Origin: Legionella maceachernii
GTDB taxonomy: Bacteria; Pseudomonadota; Gammaproteobacteria; Legionellales; Legionellaceae
Assembly: GCF_900167045.1 (NCBI RefSeq)
Contig: NZ_FUXJ01000012.1
Location: 57,768 to 121,767, forward strand
Direction: 5' to 3'
Length of the DNA stretch: 64,000 bases
The notes beneath the pieces were generated by a model. It was given only the letters and a program-made list of their open reading frames with translations, made no database searches and was not told where the DNA came from. The first letter of the stretch is position 1; every line of letters begins with the position of its first letter. A program made the position numbers and the translations under genes. Positions 18,881 to 29,019 of this stretch are shown one piece after another.

Positions 18881-19471
18881 ATGAAAGAAATCATTTTAGC
18901 CACTTCAAATAAAGGTAAAATTGCTGAATTAGAAGCCATCCTTTCGCCCTGGCATTGCATTCCCCAAACCAGTTTAGGTATAAAAGACGCTGAAGAAACG
19001 GGATTAAGTTTCGTTGAGAATGCAATTATCAAAGCACGACATGCCAGCCAACTTGGTAATAAACCAGCTTTAGCCGATGACTCAGGCCTTGTCGTTCAAG
19101 CGCTCAATGGTGCGCCGGGCATTTATTCTGCGCGTTATGCAGGAATGGAGGCCAGCGATAACGATAATATTCAATTGCTATTAAACAATCTTGCTGCAAT
19201 CCCTGATTCACAGCGCCAAGCCTTTTTCTATTGTGCCATTGCCCTAGTTAAACATGCCGATGATCCGACTCCGCTCATTGCCATAGGCCGATTAATGGGA
19301 AAAATCACTCACACGCCAATGGGTGATCAAGGGTTTGGTTACGATCCCATTTTCTATATTGAGAGTCAGCAATGCACAGCGGCTCAATTACCTGCTAAGA
19401 TTAAAAATAGCATTAGTCATCGCGCGCAAGCTTTAAATCAATTGCGCAAGCAACTTGAAAGCATTTTGTAA
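18881..19471 (+). CDS. rdgB: XTP/dITP pyrophosphatase (RdgB/HAM1)
   Basis: 196 residues from the ATG at 18881, which matches the length and start context of E. coli RdgB (197 residues); an ATG four codons earlier (18869) is the alternative. Visible motifs are [15 protein letters not shown] at the N-terminus, LADDSGLVV with the catalytic Asp, GFGYDPIFY, and SHRAQAL at the C-terminus. It removes deaminated purine nucleotides (dITP, XTP) from the pool. The stop lies two bases before the next gene, so the two are probably co-transcribed. Confidence 0.95.
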   Translation: MKEIILATSNKGKIAELEAILSPWHCIPQTSLGIKDAEETGLSFVENAIIKARHASQLGNKPALADDSGLVVQALNGAPGIYSARYAGMEASDNDNIQLLLNNLAAIPDSQRQAFFYCAIALVKHADDPTPLIAIGRLMGKITHTPMGDQGFGYDPIFYIESQQCTAAQLPAKIKNSISHRAQALNQLRKQLESIL

Positions 19472-19473
19472 TT

Positions 19474-21198
19474 ATGTCCACAAATAACTGGCAAGAGGCA
19501 TTATTTGCACAAGCTCTTGAACTACAACGCAAAGGCGAATTTCGCCAAGCTATTAATCTTTATGAGCAACTATTGAGTGCTCACCCTGAAGACGGTCAAA
19601 CCTTGCATTTTCTCGGCTTGGCACACGCGCAGCTTGGTGATATGCAACAGGCCATCCTATGGATGGAAAAAGCGCTAAAATCCGACCCTAAAAATGCTGG
19701 TTTACATAATAATTTAGCTAACGCTTATAAAAATACTCAACAAATTGACAGGGCTCTTGAACATTATCAAATTGCCATCCAGCTTGCACCGGATTATGCA
19801 CAAGCCCATCACAATCTTGCCGCAGTTTATGCTTCGCAAGATAAGTATAAGCAAGCACTTCATCATTATCGCCAGGCGGTGCATGCTTCACCTGATTTCA
19901 CAACGGCTCATTTTAATTTGGGCCTTTTACTGCTGAAAAACAATCAACTGGCTGCGGCTAAAATGCAATTTAACAACGTCCTTACCCTGAATCCCGGTAA
20001 CCCTGATGCTGAATTTTATTTAGGGTTGCTTCATTTAGAAGAAAATCAATTGGAAGATGCCGAAAGGCATTTTCAAAACGTTTTATTACACCACAGCGAG
20101 CACGTACAAGCGCTGACTAATTTAGGCGTGATTGCTTTAAAACGCAATGAGGGACAACTTGCGGTGGATTATTTTACCAAAGCCTTAGCAATTGATAATA
20201 GTCATCTGGAAGCGCGTAATAATCTCGCAGCCACCTTTATCCACCATGATCGATTTGAAAATGCATTGATGCATTATGACGTGTTGCTTAAACAAGATCC
20301 CAACAATATCGAATACCTGTACAATTCTGGTGTCGCTGAAATGGCTCTGGGGCATTTAAGTGAGGCGATTGTTCACTTTGAAAAACTCTTAAGTTTGGAG
20401 GAGCATCATTTTGCGACACTCAATAATTTAGCCGCAATTTATATTCGCCTTGAAGATAAAGAACATGCACGCCATTTACTTCAACGCGCTATCGCCGCAA
20501 ACCCTAACGATGCATCAAGTCGCCATATGCTTAATGCGTTGACGGGTGAACAGACTAAAGCGGCCACATGCCCTGACTATGCGATGAATTTATTTAATAA
20601 CTATGCGCTCTATTATGATCAACATATGCAAAACCAATTGCATTACAACTTACCGCAACATATCGCCCGATTAATTCATCAACTTGAGCTTTTTCATATC
20701 GAGAATGCAATTGATTTGGGCTGCGGTACGGGTCTAACTGGTGTCGTACTGCGTGAGGTTTGTCGCCATTTAATTGGTATTGATATTGCCGCTAAAATGC
20801 TCGCTCAAGCGAAGAAAAAAGGGATTTACGATCAAGTGGTGGAAGCTGACATTATTTCGTTTTTAAAAAAAGATAAACACGACTATGACCTTGTGGTTGC
20901 GGCAGATGTTTTACCTTATTTTAGTGATTTAAACAATATCTTTGCTGCTGTGGCAAAACACCTCAATAACAAGGGATATTTTATTTTCTCTACTGAAATT
21001 AGCCAGGATGAACCCTGGCAATTACAACCCACGGCTCGTTTCAGTCATCATCCCAACTACATTCAAGAATTATGCACTCAGCATGATTTAAAACTTGTTC
21101 ATCAAGAACAGGTGATTGCGCGCAAACAAGATCAACAAGCCCTTCCCGTCCTGCTTTTTGCTGCTGAATATGTGGGAACGCCAATTGTTCTCCATTAG
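19474..21198 (+). CDS. TPR-repeat protein fused to a SAM methyltransferase
   Basis: 574 residues. From residue 1 to about 350 there are roughly ten tetratricopeptide repeats with the A-x3-Y-x8-P pattern (for example NLANAYKNTQQIDRALEHYQ). From about 375 onward is a class I methyltransferase domain with motif I DLGCGTGLTG (about 414-423), IGIDIAAKML and a motif IV-like YDLVVAADVLPYF. TPR-methyltransferase fusions of this order are known in proteobacteria without a firm substrate; a protein or O-antigen target is often assumed. It starts two bases after rdgB. Confidence 0.8.
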   Translation: MSTNNWQEALFAQALELQRKGEFRQAINLYEQLLSAHPEDGQTLHFLGLAHAQLGDMQQAILWMEKALKSDPKNAGLHNNLANAYKNTQQIDRALEHYQIAIQLAPDYAQAHHNLAAVYASQDKYKQALHHYRQAVHASPDFTTAHFNLGLLLLKNNQLAAAKMQFNNVLTLNPGNPDAEFYLGLLHLEENQLEDAERHFQNVLLHHSEHVQALTNLGVIALKRNEGQLAVDYFTKALAIDNSHLEARNNLAATFIHHDRFENALMHYDVLLKQDPNNIEYLYNSGVAEMALGHLSEAIVHFEKLLSLEEHHFATLNNLAAIYIRLEDKEHARHLLQRAIAANPNDASSRHMLNALTGEQTKAATCPDYAMNLFNNYALYYDQHMQNQLHYNLPQHIARLIHQLELFHIENAIDLGCGTGLTGVVLREVCRHLIGIDIAAKMLAQAKKKGIYDQVVEADIISFLKKDKHDYDLVVAADVLPYFSDLNNIFAAVAKHLNNKGYFIFSTEISQDEPWQLQPTARFSHHPNYIQELCTQHDLKLVHQEQVIARKQDQQALPVLLFAAEYVGTPIVLH

Positions 21199-21229
21199 TC
21201 CTCTTTAGGCAATGCGACCCAGCCGTAAA

Positions 21230-22792
21230 TCACAACGTGACGATCTGATTACGCCCGTTTTGTTTAGCTTGATGCATCGCCTCCTGTGCTCTGGCAAAAA
21301 AAGTCTCTAATGTATCCCCATGTTTCAGTGCAGTAAGTCCGAAAGAGAGAGTCAGGTTTATTTTTGTGCCGTGATAATTCAATTCGCATTCTTCGATTGC
21401 CGTGCGGAGATTCTCAAGGACTATCGTACCATGGTAGACGGAAGTGCGCTCAAAAATGAGTACAAACTCTCCCCCGCCATACCGCGCAATGAAATCCGCA
21501 GCCCGAATAGACGACTTTAGAACAGTGGCTACTTTCTTTAATGCGCTATCACCAATCGAATGTCCGTACTGATTATTTATTTCTTTTAAATGATCGATAT
21601 CCGCTAACACCAACGACAATTCCCCAAATCCTCGCTGCCATCGATGAAAAGCACCTAAAATGTATTCCTTATACGCCGTTTCATTAGGCAACCCTGTTAA
21701 CAGATCGTGATTGATTCTGACTTTATGAAAGGACAAATGATTCCGTATTCGCTCAGCGCCACATTCTGCTTCTTCCAATTTATTCTGTAAAATCATGATT
21801 TTTTCATTATATTCTTTCGCTCGACTTTGCTCCTCTTCACGGTAAATGCGAATTTGCTGTTCCATTTCTTCCAAGTCATTTTTAACCTTACTGGACAATT
21901 CTTCGATTGTTTTTGCTTCCTTAAGATAAGCTTTTATTTGTTGAATACGATTTTGCAATTCTATTTCAAATGCATCAGCCTCTTGTTGAGACTCCGAATT
22001 ATTGCTATTCGTAAGATCAAGGTACTTACTAAAATCATGTAAATAATCAGCAAATCGATTTAAAAACCCTTTAAATTGGTCATGCTCTAAATTAAACGCT
22101 TCAATAACCAAATCCGTTAATGCATCCACAACCTCTGTCAATGAGCTGGTAGTTAATTGCTTTTTTAAATGCATTTTCAGGGCTTGCAGTTTATTAGCCA
22201 AATCTTCCGGAATAAGTATGTGTTCGAGCAATTGATTAAGACGGCTGTTAATTTGAAAATCAATAAAGGGTTGGGAAGGTTTGTGAAGTTCTGCGACTTT
22301 TCCTAACTGCAGAGAAACTTGCTGATAATTGGTTAATTGCTTAGTAACCCAATTGATCGCATCTTCGAGCAATTTATTAAATTTTTCAATCAGTAAATGC
22401 TCATCATCCTCTTTTTTAATGGACTGCGCAGCCTGTCTAAATGCCTTTTTCTCTTGCTCCGTAATTGCTATACGACTTAACAAATCCGTCTCTTGTTTAA
22501 TAAAATCAGTGAGGTTTGCTTGCGTGAGTTGCTTCTTTTCCTTCAAATTAGACATCGCATTAACCAGCAACTCAACACTTTTCTTAATTTTTTTACTGTC
22601 CTTATTTTCTTTAAGATTGGTTCGCAAGTTATGGATCTGTTTATCAAGACTGACATGAATGCCATGAGGAAGGAGACTTAATTGATAAATGGCACTTTTC
22701 AGCACATTAATCTCATCCTCTAACTGATGACATTTCAATTTATACTGATTAACAGTATTCGCAATTTTACTTTTCAGTTCTTGTTCAAGCAT
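21230..22792 (-). CDS. GGDEF-fold protein with degenerate GGGEF signature
   Basis: About 520 residues; ATG at 22792 preferred, with a TTG nine codons earlier as the alternative. The N-terminal 350 residues are largely helical and coiled-coil. The C-terminal 165 form a GGDEF domain: LADIDHLKEINNQYGHSIGD holds the first metal Asp and substrate residues. The signature reads RYGGGEF, where the third position, normally the catalytic, metal-binding Asp or Glu, is Gly. The inhibitory-site RxxD (RAAD, five residues before the signature) is intact. It may bind c-di-GMP without making it. No other domain was recognised, and it stands alone. Confidence 0.8.
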   Translation of the reverse strand: MLEQELKSKIANTVNQYKLKCHQLEDEINVLKSAIYQLSLLPHGIHVSLDKQIHNLRTNLKENKDSKKIKKSVELLVNAMSNLKEKKQLTQANLTDFIKQETDLLSRIAITEQEKKAFRQAAQSIKKEDDEHLLIEKFNKLLEDAINWVTKQLTNYQQVSLQLGKVAELHKPSQPFIDFQINSRLNQLLEHILIPEDLANKLQALKMHLKKQLTTSSLTEVVDALTDLVIEAFNLEHDQFKGFLNRFADYLHDFSKYLDLTNSNNSESQQEADAFEIELQNRIQQIKAYLKEAKTIEELSSKVKNDLEEMEQQIRIYREEEQSRAKEYNEKIMILQNKLEEAECGAERIRNHLSFHKVRINHDLLTGLPNETAYKEYILGAFHRWQRGFGELSLVLADIDHLKEINNQYGHSIGDSALKKVATVLKSSIRAADFIARYGGGEFVLIFERTSVYHGTIVLENLRTAIEECELNYHGTKINLTLSFGLTALKHGDTLETFFARAQEAMHQAKQNGRNQIVTL

Positions 22793-22882
22793 AGGCCAAT
22801 TCCATTTAAGTGAATCCAACTTTGCGAAACTATGCTAACTAATCCATTGCTTAAGGTTGGTTATAACATAAGTATATACTAT

Positions 22883-23809
22883 TCACTCTTTTCCTGGCGA
22901 AAGGTCTCTGATATAGGTTAGATAACCTGGAAAATCATCCCTTTCACCTTGAACAAGCGCTAAATAGGCTTTTTTTATGGCAGTGGTTACTTTTCTCTCA
23001 TCTGCCTGAGCCAATTTATTGTCATTAATCGAATTGATCGCGGTTACTTCAGCGGCAGTTCCTGTAAAAAATGCTTCGTCAGCTTGGTAAGCGTCTTCTA
23101 AAGAAAGATCTTGCTCAATGACATTGAAACCCATATTGCGCGCCAGCTTGACCACCGTGTCACGCGTAATTCCTGAAAGTATCCCTCCTAATTTGGGGGT
23201 ATAAATCACGCCATTTTTGACGATGAAAAAATTCTCTCCTACCCCTTCGGTAATATACCCGTTGCTATCCAGAAATAAGGCTTCGTGGTAATGCGTACCT
23301 TGCAATTCGAGAGAGGCTAAAATGCCATTGATGTAATGTCCGCATAATTTGGCATCAACAACGGTAGAATCTGGATGAATCCGAATGTAACGACTAATTT
23401 TTACATCAATACTGTCGTGCGGGAGATAAGCGCCCCAGGGCCAACAGGCAATGACAAATTCAATCGGATTGCCAATAGGGTTGACACCCATCTTACTGTA
23501 ACCATAAAAAGCAATAGGCCTTATATACCCGGCCTCCAGGTTGCTATTACGTACGACCTCTTTGATAGCTGAAATAATTTCCTCTTTTGAGTAAGCCAAC
23601 TGCATTTTTAAGGTCGCAGCGGAATATAAAAAACGATCAACATGATCAATTAAACGAAATATTGCCGGCCCTTGAGCAGTCTTGTAAAAGCGAATACCTT
23701 CGAAAGCCCCGCCTCCATAATGTAAGGTATGCGACAACACATGAATTTTCGCATCGGCCCACGGTACAAACTTTCCGTTTTGCCATATTGTTTCTGTCGT
23801 TTGCATCAT
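22883..23809 (-). CDS. ilvE: Branched-chain amino-acid aminotransferase
   Basis: 308 residues, class IV PLP fold. The PLP Schiff-base lysine is Lys154 (VDAKLCGHYI). YGGGAFEGIRFY near residue 31-42 and the EGVGENFFIV phosphate-binding segment are both typical. It performs the last step of Ile, Leu and Val synthesis and the first step of their breakdown. AGGAGAAAG precedes the ATG at 23809. Not in an ilv operon here. Confidence 0.93.
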   Translation of the reverse strand: MMQTTETIWQNGKFVPWADAKIHVLSHTLHYGGGAFEGIRFYKTAQGPAIFRLIDHVDRFLYSAATLKMQLAYSKEEIISAIKEVVRNSNLEAGYIRPIAFYGYSKMGVNPIGNPIEFVIACWPWGAYLPHDSIDVKISRYIRIHPDSTVVDAKLCGHYINGILASLELQGTHYHEALFLDSNGYITEGVGENFFIVKNGVIYTPKLGGILSGITRDTVVKLARNMGFNVIEQDLSLEDAYQADEAFFTGTAAEVTAINSINDNKLAQADERKVTTAIKKAYLALVQGERDDFPGYLTYIRDLSPGKE

Positions 23810-23872
23810 GTCTTTCTCCTAATCAGCCATTCCTGCGCTGAAGAATAAGGGCCGTGTTGGCAATGAATTCCC

Positions 23873-25261
23873 TTAAAAAGAAACAACTAAATTTTTATCG
23901 ATTTCTTGTAATTCTGATTTAAACAAAATTTGAATTTGCTTCAGACTTTCGTGATCTTTTGCTTCAAAACGAGCCACTAAACAAGGCGTTGTATTCGAAG
24001 CTCGCAATAATCCCCAGCCATGTTGAAATTCAACACGCAGCCCATCGATAGTAATAATATTGGCATTAGGAAATTTAGCCTGTTCGCTAAAGCGTTGCAT
24101 AAATGCAAATTTTTCCTCTTCAGCGATAGGGATCTTAATTTCAGGGGTATTGACACTATTAGGAATCGTCGCAAATTGTTCACTAACAGATTGTTCGCTC
24201 AAGCTGATAATTTCTAATAATCGGCAAGCACTGTAAAGGGCATCATCAAAACCATACCAGCGATCTTTGAAGAAAAGGTGACCACTCATCTCCCCAGCCA
24301 ATGCTGCGTTTTCCTCTTTCATCACGCCTTTAACAATGGAGTGGCCCGTGGGACACATTTTAGCTACCCCATTAGCATCCTCAATCACCCGCGCTAGGTG
24401 ACTTGAGCATTTCACATCATAAACAATGGTTGCTCCCTGATTGCGCTTTAGCACTTCGCGCGCGTAGAACATCAGTAAGCGATCAGGCCAAATGACTTCT
24501 TCCTGATTTGTCACAACTCCTAAGCGATCTGCATCACCATCAAATGCTAAACCAATATCTGCTTGATGATGCACAATCGCTTTTTTCAAATCAATCAAAT
24601 TGGCTTCAATAGTGGGATCAGGGTGGTGGTTGGGGAATCGCCCGTCCACATCACAATACAGCGGAATAACTTCGCAACCCAATGCAGCAATCACCTCAGG
24701 AACGACTGGTCCGGCAATACCATTGCCACAATCGACAACTACTTTGAGCGGACGATGTACTTTAATATCCCTTATGATGCGGTTGACATAATCGGGGATA
24801 ATATCAAATGAACGGGCCATCCCTTGACCATCTTGAAACTTTCCAACCACAATGAGCTCGTAAAGCTGCTCAATATCAGCTTGTACAAGCGTTTTGCCAG
24901 CCAAAACCATCTTAATGCCATTATAATCGGCAGGATTATGACTACCGGTTACCATTAAACCCGAATCGATTCCTTGCGTGTTCGTAGCATAATACATGAC
25001 TGGTGTGGCCACGGCACCTAAATCAATCACGGTAATGCCACTATCAAGCAAACCCTGCTTCAGCGCAGCAGCCAAATTATCACTGGTAAGTCGACCATCA
25101 CGAGCGATAAAAATCTCATGCCGTTTTAAATCGCGAAGACGACAACTGATTGCTCTTCCAATGGTATAAAAATCATCTTCATTTAATTGTTTCCCAATGA
25201 CGCCACGAATATCGTAAGCTCTAAACACAGAACGCTCTACTTGTTTTTGTCGATAAACCAT
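23873..25261 (-). CDS. algC: Phosphomannomutase/phosphoglucomutase
   Basis: 462 residues, matching AlgC (463). The active-site phosphoserine is Ser107 (TGSHNPADYNG), the metal site is DGDADRLGV, and the sugar-binding EMSGHLFF loop is present. It interconverts hexose 1- and 6-phosphates for LPS and polysaccharide synthesis. It directly follows dut, its start abutting the dut stop, within a coaBC-dut-algC transcription unit. Confidence 0.93.
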   Translation of the reverse strand: MVYRQKQVERSVFRAYDIRGVIGKQLNEDDFYTIGRAISCRLRDLKRHEIFIARDGRLTSDNLAAALKQGLLDSGITVIDLGAVATPVMYYATNTQGIDSGLMVTGSHNPADYNGIKMVLAGKTLVQADIEQLYELIVVGKFQDGQGMARSFDIIPDYVNRIIRDIKVHRPLKVVVDCGNGIAGPVVPEVIAALGCEVIPLYCDVDGRFPNHHPDPTIEANLIDLKKAIVHHQADIGLAFDGDADRLGVVTNQEEVIWPDRLLMFYAREVLKRNQGATIVYDVKCSSHLARVIEDANGVAKMCPTGHSIVKGVMKEENAALAGEMSGHLFFKDRWYGFDDALYSACRLLEIISLSEQSVSEQFATIPNSVNTPEIKIPIAEEEKFAFMQRFSEQAKFPNANIITIDGLRVEFQHGWGLLRASNTTPCLVARFEAKDHESLKQIQILFKSELQEIDKNLVVSF

Positions 25262-25720
25262 TTATTCTCTCCCTGAACTACCAAAGCCACCATGCCCGCG
25301 GCTCGTTTCTACAAAGCTGTCAACGACTTCAAAAGCAGCCCTCACAACAGGCAAGAAAACCAATTGGGCAATGCGTTCACCAGGGTTCACCGTAAAATGC
25401 TCTTGATTGCGATTCCAACAGGAAATTTTTAGTTCGCCTTGATAATCTGAATCGATCAATCCCACCAAATTTCCCAACACAATGCCATGCTTATGCCCTA
25501 AACCAGAGCGAGGAAGAATGACTGCTGCCAAATGGGGATCAGCAATATAAATGGCAAGCCCGGTGGGCAATAAAACCGTTTCTTGAGGTGCAATTTGTAA
25601 TGGCGCATCAATGCAAACGCGCAAGTCAAGACCGGCCGAGCCGGAAGTGGCGTAAGTTGGCAATGGGATTGCATCACCTACGCGCGGATCCAGTATTTTT
25701 AGTTGAATGGGTTGTTCCAT
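25262..25720 (-). CDS. dut: dUTP diphosphatase
   Basis: 152 residues from the ATG at 25720, which follows GGGGAG and sits just past the coaBC stop. The longer frame into coaBC is not used. All five trimeric dUTPase motifs can be read: [30 protein letters not shown] (catalytic Asp), [10 protein letters not shown] and the C-terminal [12 protein letters not shown] that closes over the substrate. It lowers dUTP and supplies dUMP for thymidylate. Confidence 0.96.
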   Translation of the reverse strand: MEQPIQLKILDPRVGDAIPLPTYATSGSAGLDLRVCIDAPLQIAPQETVLLPTGLAIYIADPHLAAVILPRSGLGHKHGIVLGNLVGLIDSDYQGELKISCWNRNQEHFTVNPGERIAQLVFLPVVRAAFEVVDSFVETSRGHGGFGSSGRE

Positions 25721-25721
25721 G

Positions 25722-26942
25722 CTACTCCCCTGATTTTCGATGGTCGGTATTTTGAATACTTGCAGCGAGGATTGCAATAATTTGGCCCGCCAGCCTTACT
25801 TTATGGGTCAAATGAAGCTCGACTTGTTCATTTTTAGTTAAAACAGTCACCTGATGAGTATCCGTATTGAAACCCAAGCCATGGCCAACTTGATTAGCGA
25901 TGATCATGTCCAGCTTTTTAGCAAGTAGCTTATCTTTTGCATTTTTCACGACGTGAGACGTTTCTGCTGCAAATCCCACCACATAAGCGCATCGGCCACT
26001 GGTCGCCACATCGCTAAGAATATCCGCGTTAAGAGCGAGTTTCAGTGTCAATGCGGAGTGAGTTTGTTTCTTTATTTTTTCGCTGGAAGGCGCTTGGACA
26101 CCATAATCAGCAACAGCCGCTGTGCCTATAAATATCATTCCTTTGTGCAGATGCTGCATGACAGTGTCATGCATGGCCTTCGCCGAATCGACTTGATAAC
26201 ACCTCACACCGATAGGCGGAGAAAGTGCTGTGGGGCCGCTGACAAGAATCACTTTAGCACCGGCTAAATGCGCTGCCTCGGCTAAAGCATACCCCATCTT
26301 ACCTGAGCTGTTATTACTAATAAAACGAATCGGATCGATAGGCTCACGTGTAGGTCCTGCTGTGATCATAACTGTTTGACCGGCCAAAAGCTGGTTCACT
26401 TCATGTAATCTTAGCGCATTAATTATAGAATGAACCTCAGCCATGCGACCAAAGCCTTCTTCTCCACACGCTTGCGAACCCTCCCCCGGCCCGAACAAAA
26501 TAACGCCTCTTTTAGCAAGGAGTTCGCAATTCGCTTGCGTAGCAGGATGTGCCCACATTGAACGATTCATTGCGGGGCAAACAATAACCGGAGTCTCTGC
26601 AACCAAATAAAGCGTCGTTAAGAGATCATCGGCCAAACCGTTCGCCATCTTTGCAATACAATTAGCTGTCGCAGGCGCGATAACGAGATAATCTGCCCAT
26701 CGGGCCAATTCAATATGTCCCATCGCGCGCTCAGCTTGCTGATCAAACAAATCAAAGCGTATATCTTCCGCTCCCAAGGCTTGTAATGTGAGTGGGGAAA
26801 TGAATTGTTGCGCGGACTTCGTCATCACTACGCGCACTCGAGCTCCCAATTGGGTTAGCTCACGGACCAGATAAGCTGTCTTATAAGCAGCAATGCCACC
26901 ACAAATACCGAGGAGAATTTTTTTATTGATGAAATCTTGCAT
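25722..26942 (-). CDS. coaBC: Phosphopantothenoylcysteine decarboxylase / phosphopantothenate-cysteine ligase
   Basis: 406 residues from the ATG at 26942 (GAGAG five bases upstream), rather than the longer frame to 26984. The N-terminal CoaC flavodomain opens with [12 protein letters not shown], and has the substrate-clamp region PAMNRSMW. The C-terminal CoaB half starts near [18 protein letters not shown], its dinucleotide-binding signature. Two steps of coenzyme A synthesis. It is divergent from radC with only 64 bp between them. Confidence 0.95.
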   Translation of the reverse strand: MQDFINKKILLGICGGIAAYKTAYLVRELTQLGARVRVVMTKSAQQFISPLTLQALGAEDIRFDLFDQQAERAMGHIELARWADYLVIAPATANCIAKMANGLADDLLTTLYLVAETPVIVCPAMNRSMWAHPATQANCELLAKRGVILFGPGEGSQACGEEGFGRMAEVHSIINALRLHEVNQLLAGQTVMITAGPTREPIDPIRFISNNSSGKMGYALAEAAHLAGAKVILVSGPTALSPPIGVRCYQVDSAKAMHDTVMQHLHKGMIFIGTAAVADYGVQAPSSEKIKKQTHSALTLKLALNADILSDVATSGRCAYVVGFAAETSHVVKNAKDKLLAKKLDMIIANQVGHGLGFNTDTHQVTVLTKNEQVELHLTHKVRLAGQIIAILAASIQNTDHRKSGE

Positions 26943-27006
26943 GGTCTCTCGTTTTTGATAAGAATAACTGCGATCAAACCACAAACCTCGTCATAAAGGA
27001 ATAACG

Positions 27007-27690
27007 ATGACTTTCTCGCAAGCAATTCGCCCCTTGCGTCTACGTGAGAAACTCCTCACGCAAGGCGTGCAAAGCCTTTCCGATATGGAATTATTGGCTG
27101 TCTTTATCAGCTCTGGTAGCGGTAAAAAATCGTGCCTGCAATTAGCCACCGATCTAATGAATTACCTTGGTGATTTACGTGCTATTTTAAATGCCGATCA
27201 ACAAGCCTTTATCCAAGTGTCAGGTCTTGGACTAGTTCGTTATACGCAATTACAGGCCGTGCGCGAAATGTGTCGTCGCAGTGATTTTATTTCTCTGCAA
27301 AAAGAGATTCAATTGACCAATTCACAACAAACCCATGTTTATCTTAAACGCCAATTGCGCGATAAAAAAAACGAAACGTTTGTTGGCTTATTTCTTGATA
27401 ATCAGCATCGCGTCCTCGCGTATGAGGAGTTGTTCACGGGTACAATCAACGCAGCCAGCGTTTATCCGCGCCCTATTGTTGAGCGCGCTCTTCAATTAAA
27501 TGCCGCAGCTTTAATTCTCGCACATAATCATCCGTCCGGATTAGCGGATGCAAGTGAGCAAGATATTGCCATCACCCAACGGCTTACTCAAGCTTTACAA
27601 TTAGTGGATGTCCGTTTACTGGATCACCTCATTATTGGTGATAACGAGGTTTATTCCATTACCAGTCAAATAAAATGGGGTTGTCATTAG
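27007..27690 (+). CDS. radC: RadC-family JAB/MPN protein
   Basis: 227 residues. The N-terminal helix-hairpin-helix-like region (MELLAVFISSGSGKKS) is followed by the JAMM metal site: HNHPSG at residues 173-178, with the downstream Asp in SEQDIAITQRL. AAGGAATAACG precedes the ATG. The family is conserved but its role is unsettled; the original repair assignment is doubtful. Location next to coaBC-dut is the usual gammaproteobacterial arrangement. Confidence 0.92.
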   Translation: MTFSQAIRPLRLREKLLTQGVQSLSDMELLAVFISSGSGKKSCLQLATDLMNYLGDLRAILNADQQAFIQVSGLGLVRYTQLQAVREMCRRSDFISLQKEIQLTNSQQTHVYLKRQLRDKKNETFVGLFLDNQHRVLAYEELFTGTINAASVYPRPIVERALQLNAAALILAHNHPSGLADASEQDIAITQRLTQALQLVDVRLLDHLIIGDNEVYSITSQIKWGCH

Positions 27691-27760
27691 AGGCTTTAGC
27701 AGCTCTGCAAATATTGATCCATACTTCTAAAAGAAAGATTTTGGCGATTAAGGAAGATCT

Positions 27761-28936
27761 ATGCGGATTAAAAGAACGATTTTCTTCTTAGCAAGCGTCT
27801 CATTAATTGGCCTAGTGCTTACCGATTTCATCAAAAATAAACCGCTATTTTCTATCACACGCTCAGAGGCAGCAACTCAAGCTGAAGAAATAACTCCATT
27901 GGTCACCCCTTCTGTTTACGCCAATGCAAATGCTGGAATGCTTAGTGATGCCACAAAAGACGCACTTCCCCGTGTCTATGTTCCTAATAGTGAAGAAGGG
28001 ACTGTTTCTGTCATTGATCCCGCTACTTACAAAGTGGTAGACACGTTTAAAACCGGCACACTGCCTCAACATGTCGTTCCCTCTTATGATCTCAACACCT
28101 TATGGGTGCTCAATAATCACTCCAATACGGTCACACCGATTAATCCCACTACGGCTAAACCTGGAAAAGCTATTCGCGTTACTGATCCATATAACCTCTA
28201 TTACACCCCTGACGGACGGTTCGCTATCGTGGTTTGTGAAGCCCATCGCCAGCTGGAATTTCATGATCCTCAAACAATGAAATTAGTGGAAATCATGCCG
28301 GCTAAGTGCAAAGGGCTAAATCACATGGATTTTACCCAAGATAACCGTTACGGCGTAGTCACTTGCGAATTTTCAAGCCAACTGATGAAATTTGATGTCG
28401 AAAAACATAAAGTGGTCGGTTATTTATCACTAGGCACGCGTAAAACCAGTATGCCTCAAGATATTCGGCTTTCTCCAGATGGGCGTACTTTTTACGTTGC
28501 AGACATGATGCGCGACGGTGTTGTTTTGATTGATGCCGACAGTTTCCGTGAAATAGGATTTATCCCCACGGGGAAAGGCACTCATGCTGTTTACCCTAGT
28601 CGCGACGGCCATTATTTCTACGTATCTAACCGGGGTTGTCATCAGTTGCATTGTCCCCCCAATGGACCAGGTAGTATCACTGTGATTGATCCTAAAACGC
28701 AAACGATTGTTACCAATTGGCCTATCCCTGGTGGAGGCAGCCCAGACATGGGCAATGTGAATGCTGATGGAACAGAGCTTTGGCTCTCTGGTCGCTATGA
28801 CAGTGAGGTTTATGTGTTTAACACCGCAAATGGAGTGCTTACTCATCGTATTCAGGTAGGTGAAGGCCCTCACGGCCTTACAGTTTGGCCGCAACCAGGG
28901 CGATTCTCACTGGGACACACGGGGAATATGCGTTAA
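27761..28936 (+). CDS. YVTN beta-propeller repeat protein
   Basis: 391 residues. An N-terminal signal-anchor (about 5-23) precedes a region of YVTN-type repeats: VYVPNSEEGTVSVIDPATYKVV and related blocks at about 85, 125, 210, 255 and 330 with the V-x-v-I-D-x-x-t pattern. These build a seven-bladed propeller outside the cytoplasm. Such proteins are often surface antigens or metal/redox-associated periplasmic scaffolds. AAGGAAGATCT precedes the ATG. Confidence 0.75.
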   Translation: MRIKRTIFFLASVSLIGLVLTDFIKNKPLFSITRSEAATQAEEITPLVTPSVYANANAGMLSDATKDALPRVYVPNSEEGTVSVIDPATYKVVDTFKTGTLPQHVVPSYDLNTLWVLNNHSNTVTPINPTTAKPGKAIRVTDPYNLYYTPDGRFAIVVCEAHRQLEFHDPQTMKLVEIMPAKCKGLNHMDFTQDNRYGVVTCEFSSQLMKFDVEKHKVVGYLSLGTRKTSMPQDIRLSPDGRTFYVADMMRDGVVLIDADSFREIGFIPTGKGTHAVYPSRDGHYFYVSNRGCHQLHCPPNGPGSITVIDPKTQTIVTNWPIPGGGSPDMGNVNADGTELWLSGRYDSEVYVFNTANGVLTHRIQVGEGPHGLTVWPQPGRFSLGHTGNMR

Positions 28937-28965
28937 TCAATCAGCAGGATCATTAAAGCCACAAG

Positions 28966-28995
28966 TTGACTAATTACAAATCTCCTCAGTATAAT
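28966..28995 (+). promoter_or_regulatory. Near-consensus sigma70 promoter
   Basis: TTGACT (28966-28971), 18-bp spacer, TATAAT (28990-28995). Predicted start near 29002, just before the GTG of the following secreted-protein gene. Its -35 contains the TTG of the longest open frame, which argues against that start. Confidence 0.7.
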
Positions 28996-29019
28996 CCCGA
29001 ATTTTTTAGGGGCGTCATT

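Noticed and set aside
28430..28894. 154-codon minus-strand frame inside the YVTN gene
   Set aside because: Shadow of the propeller repeats on the opposite strand; no start signals.
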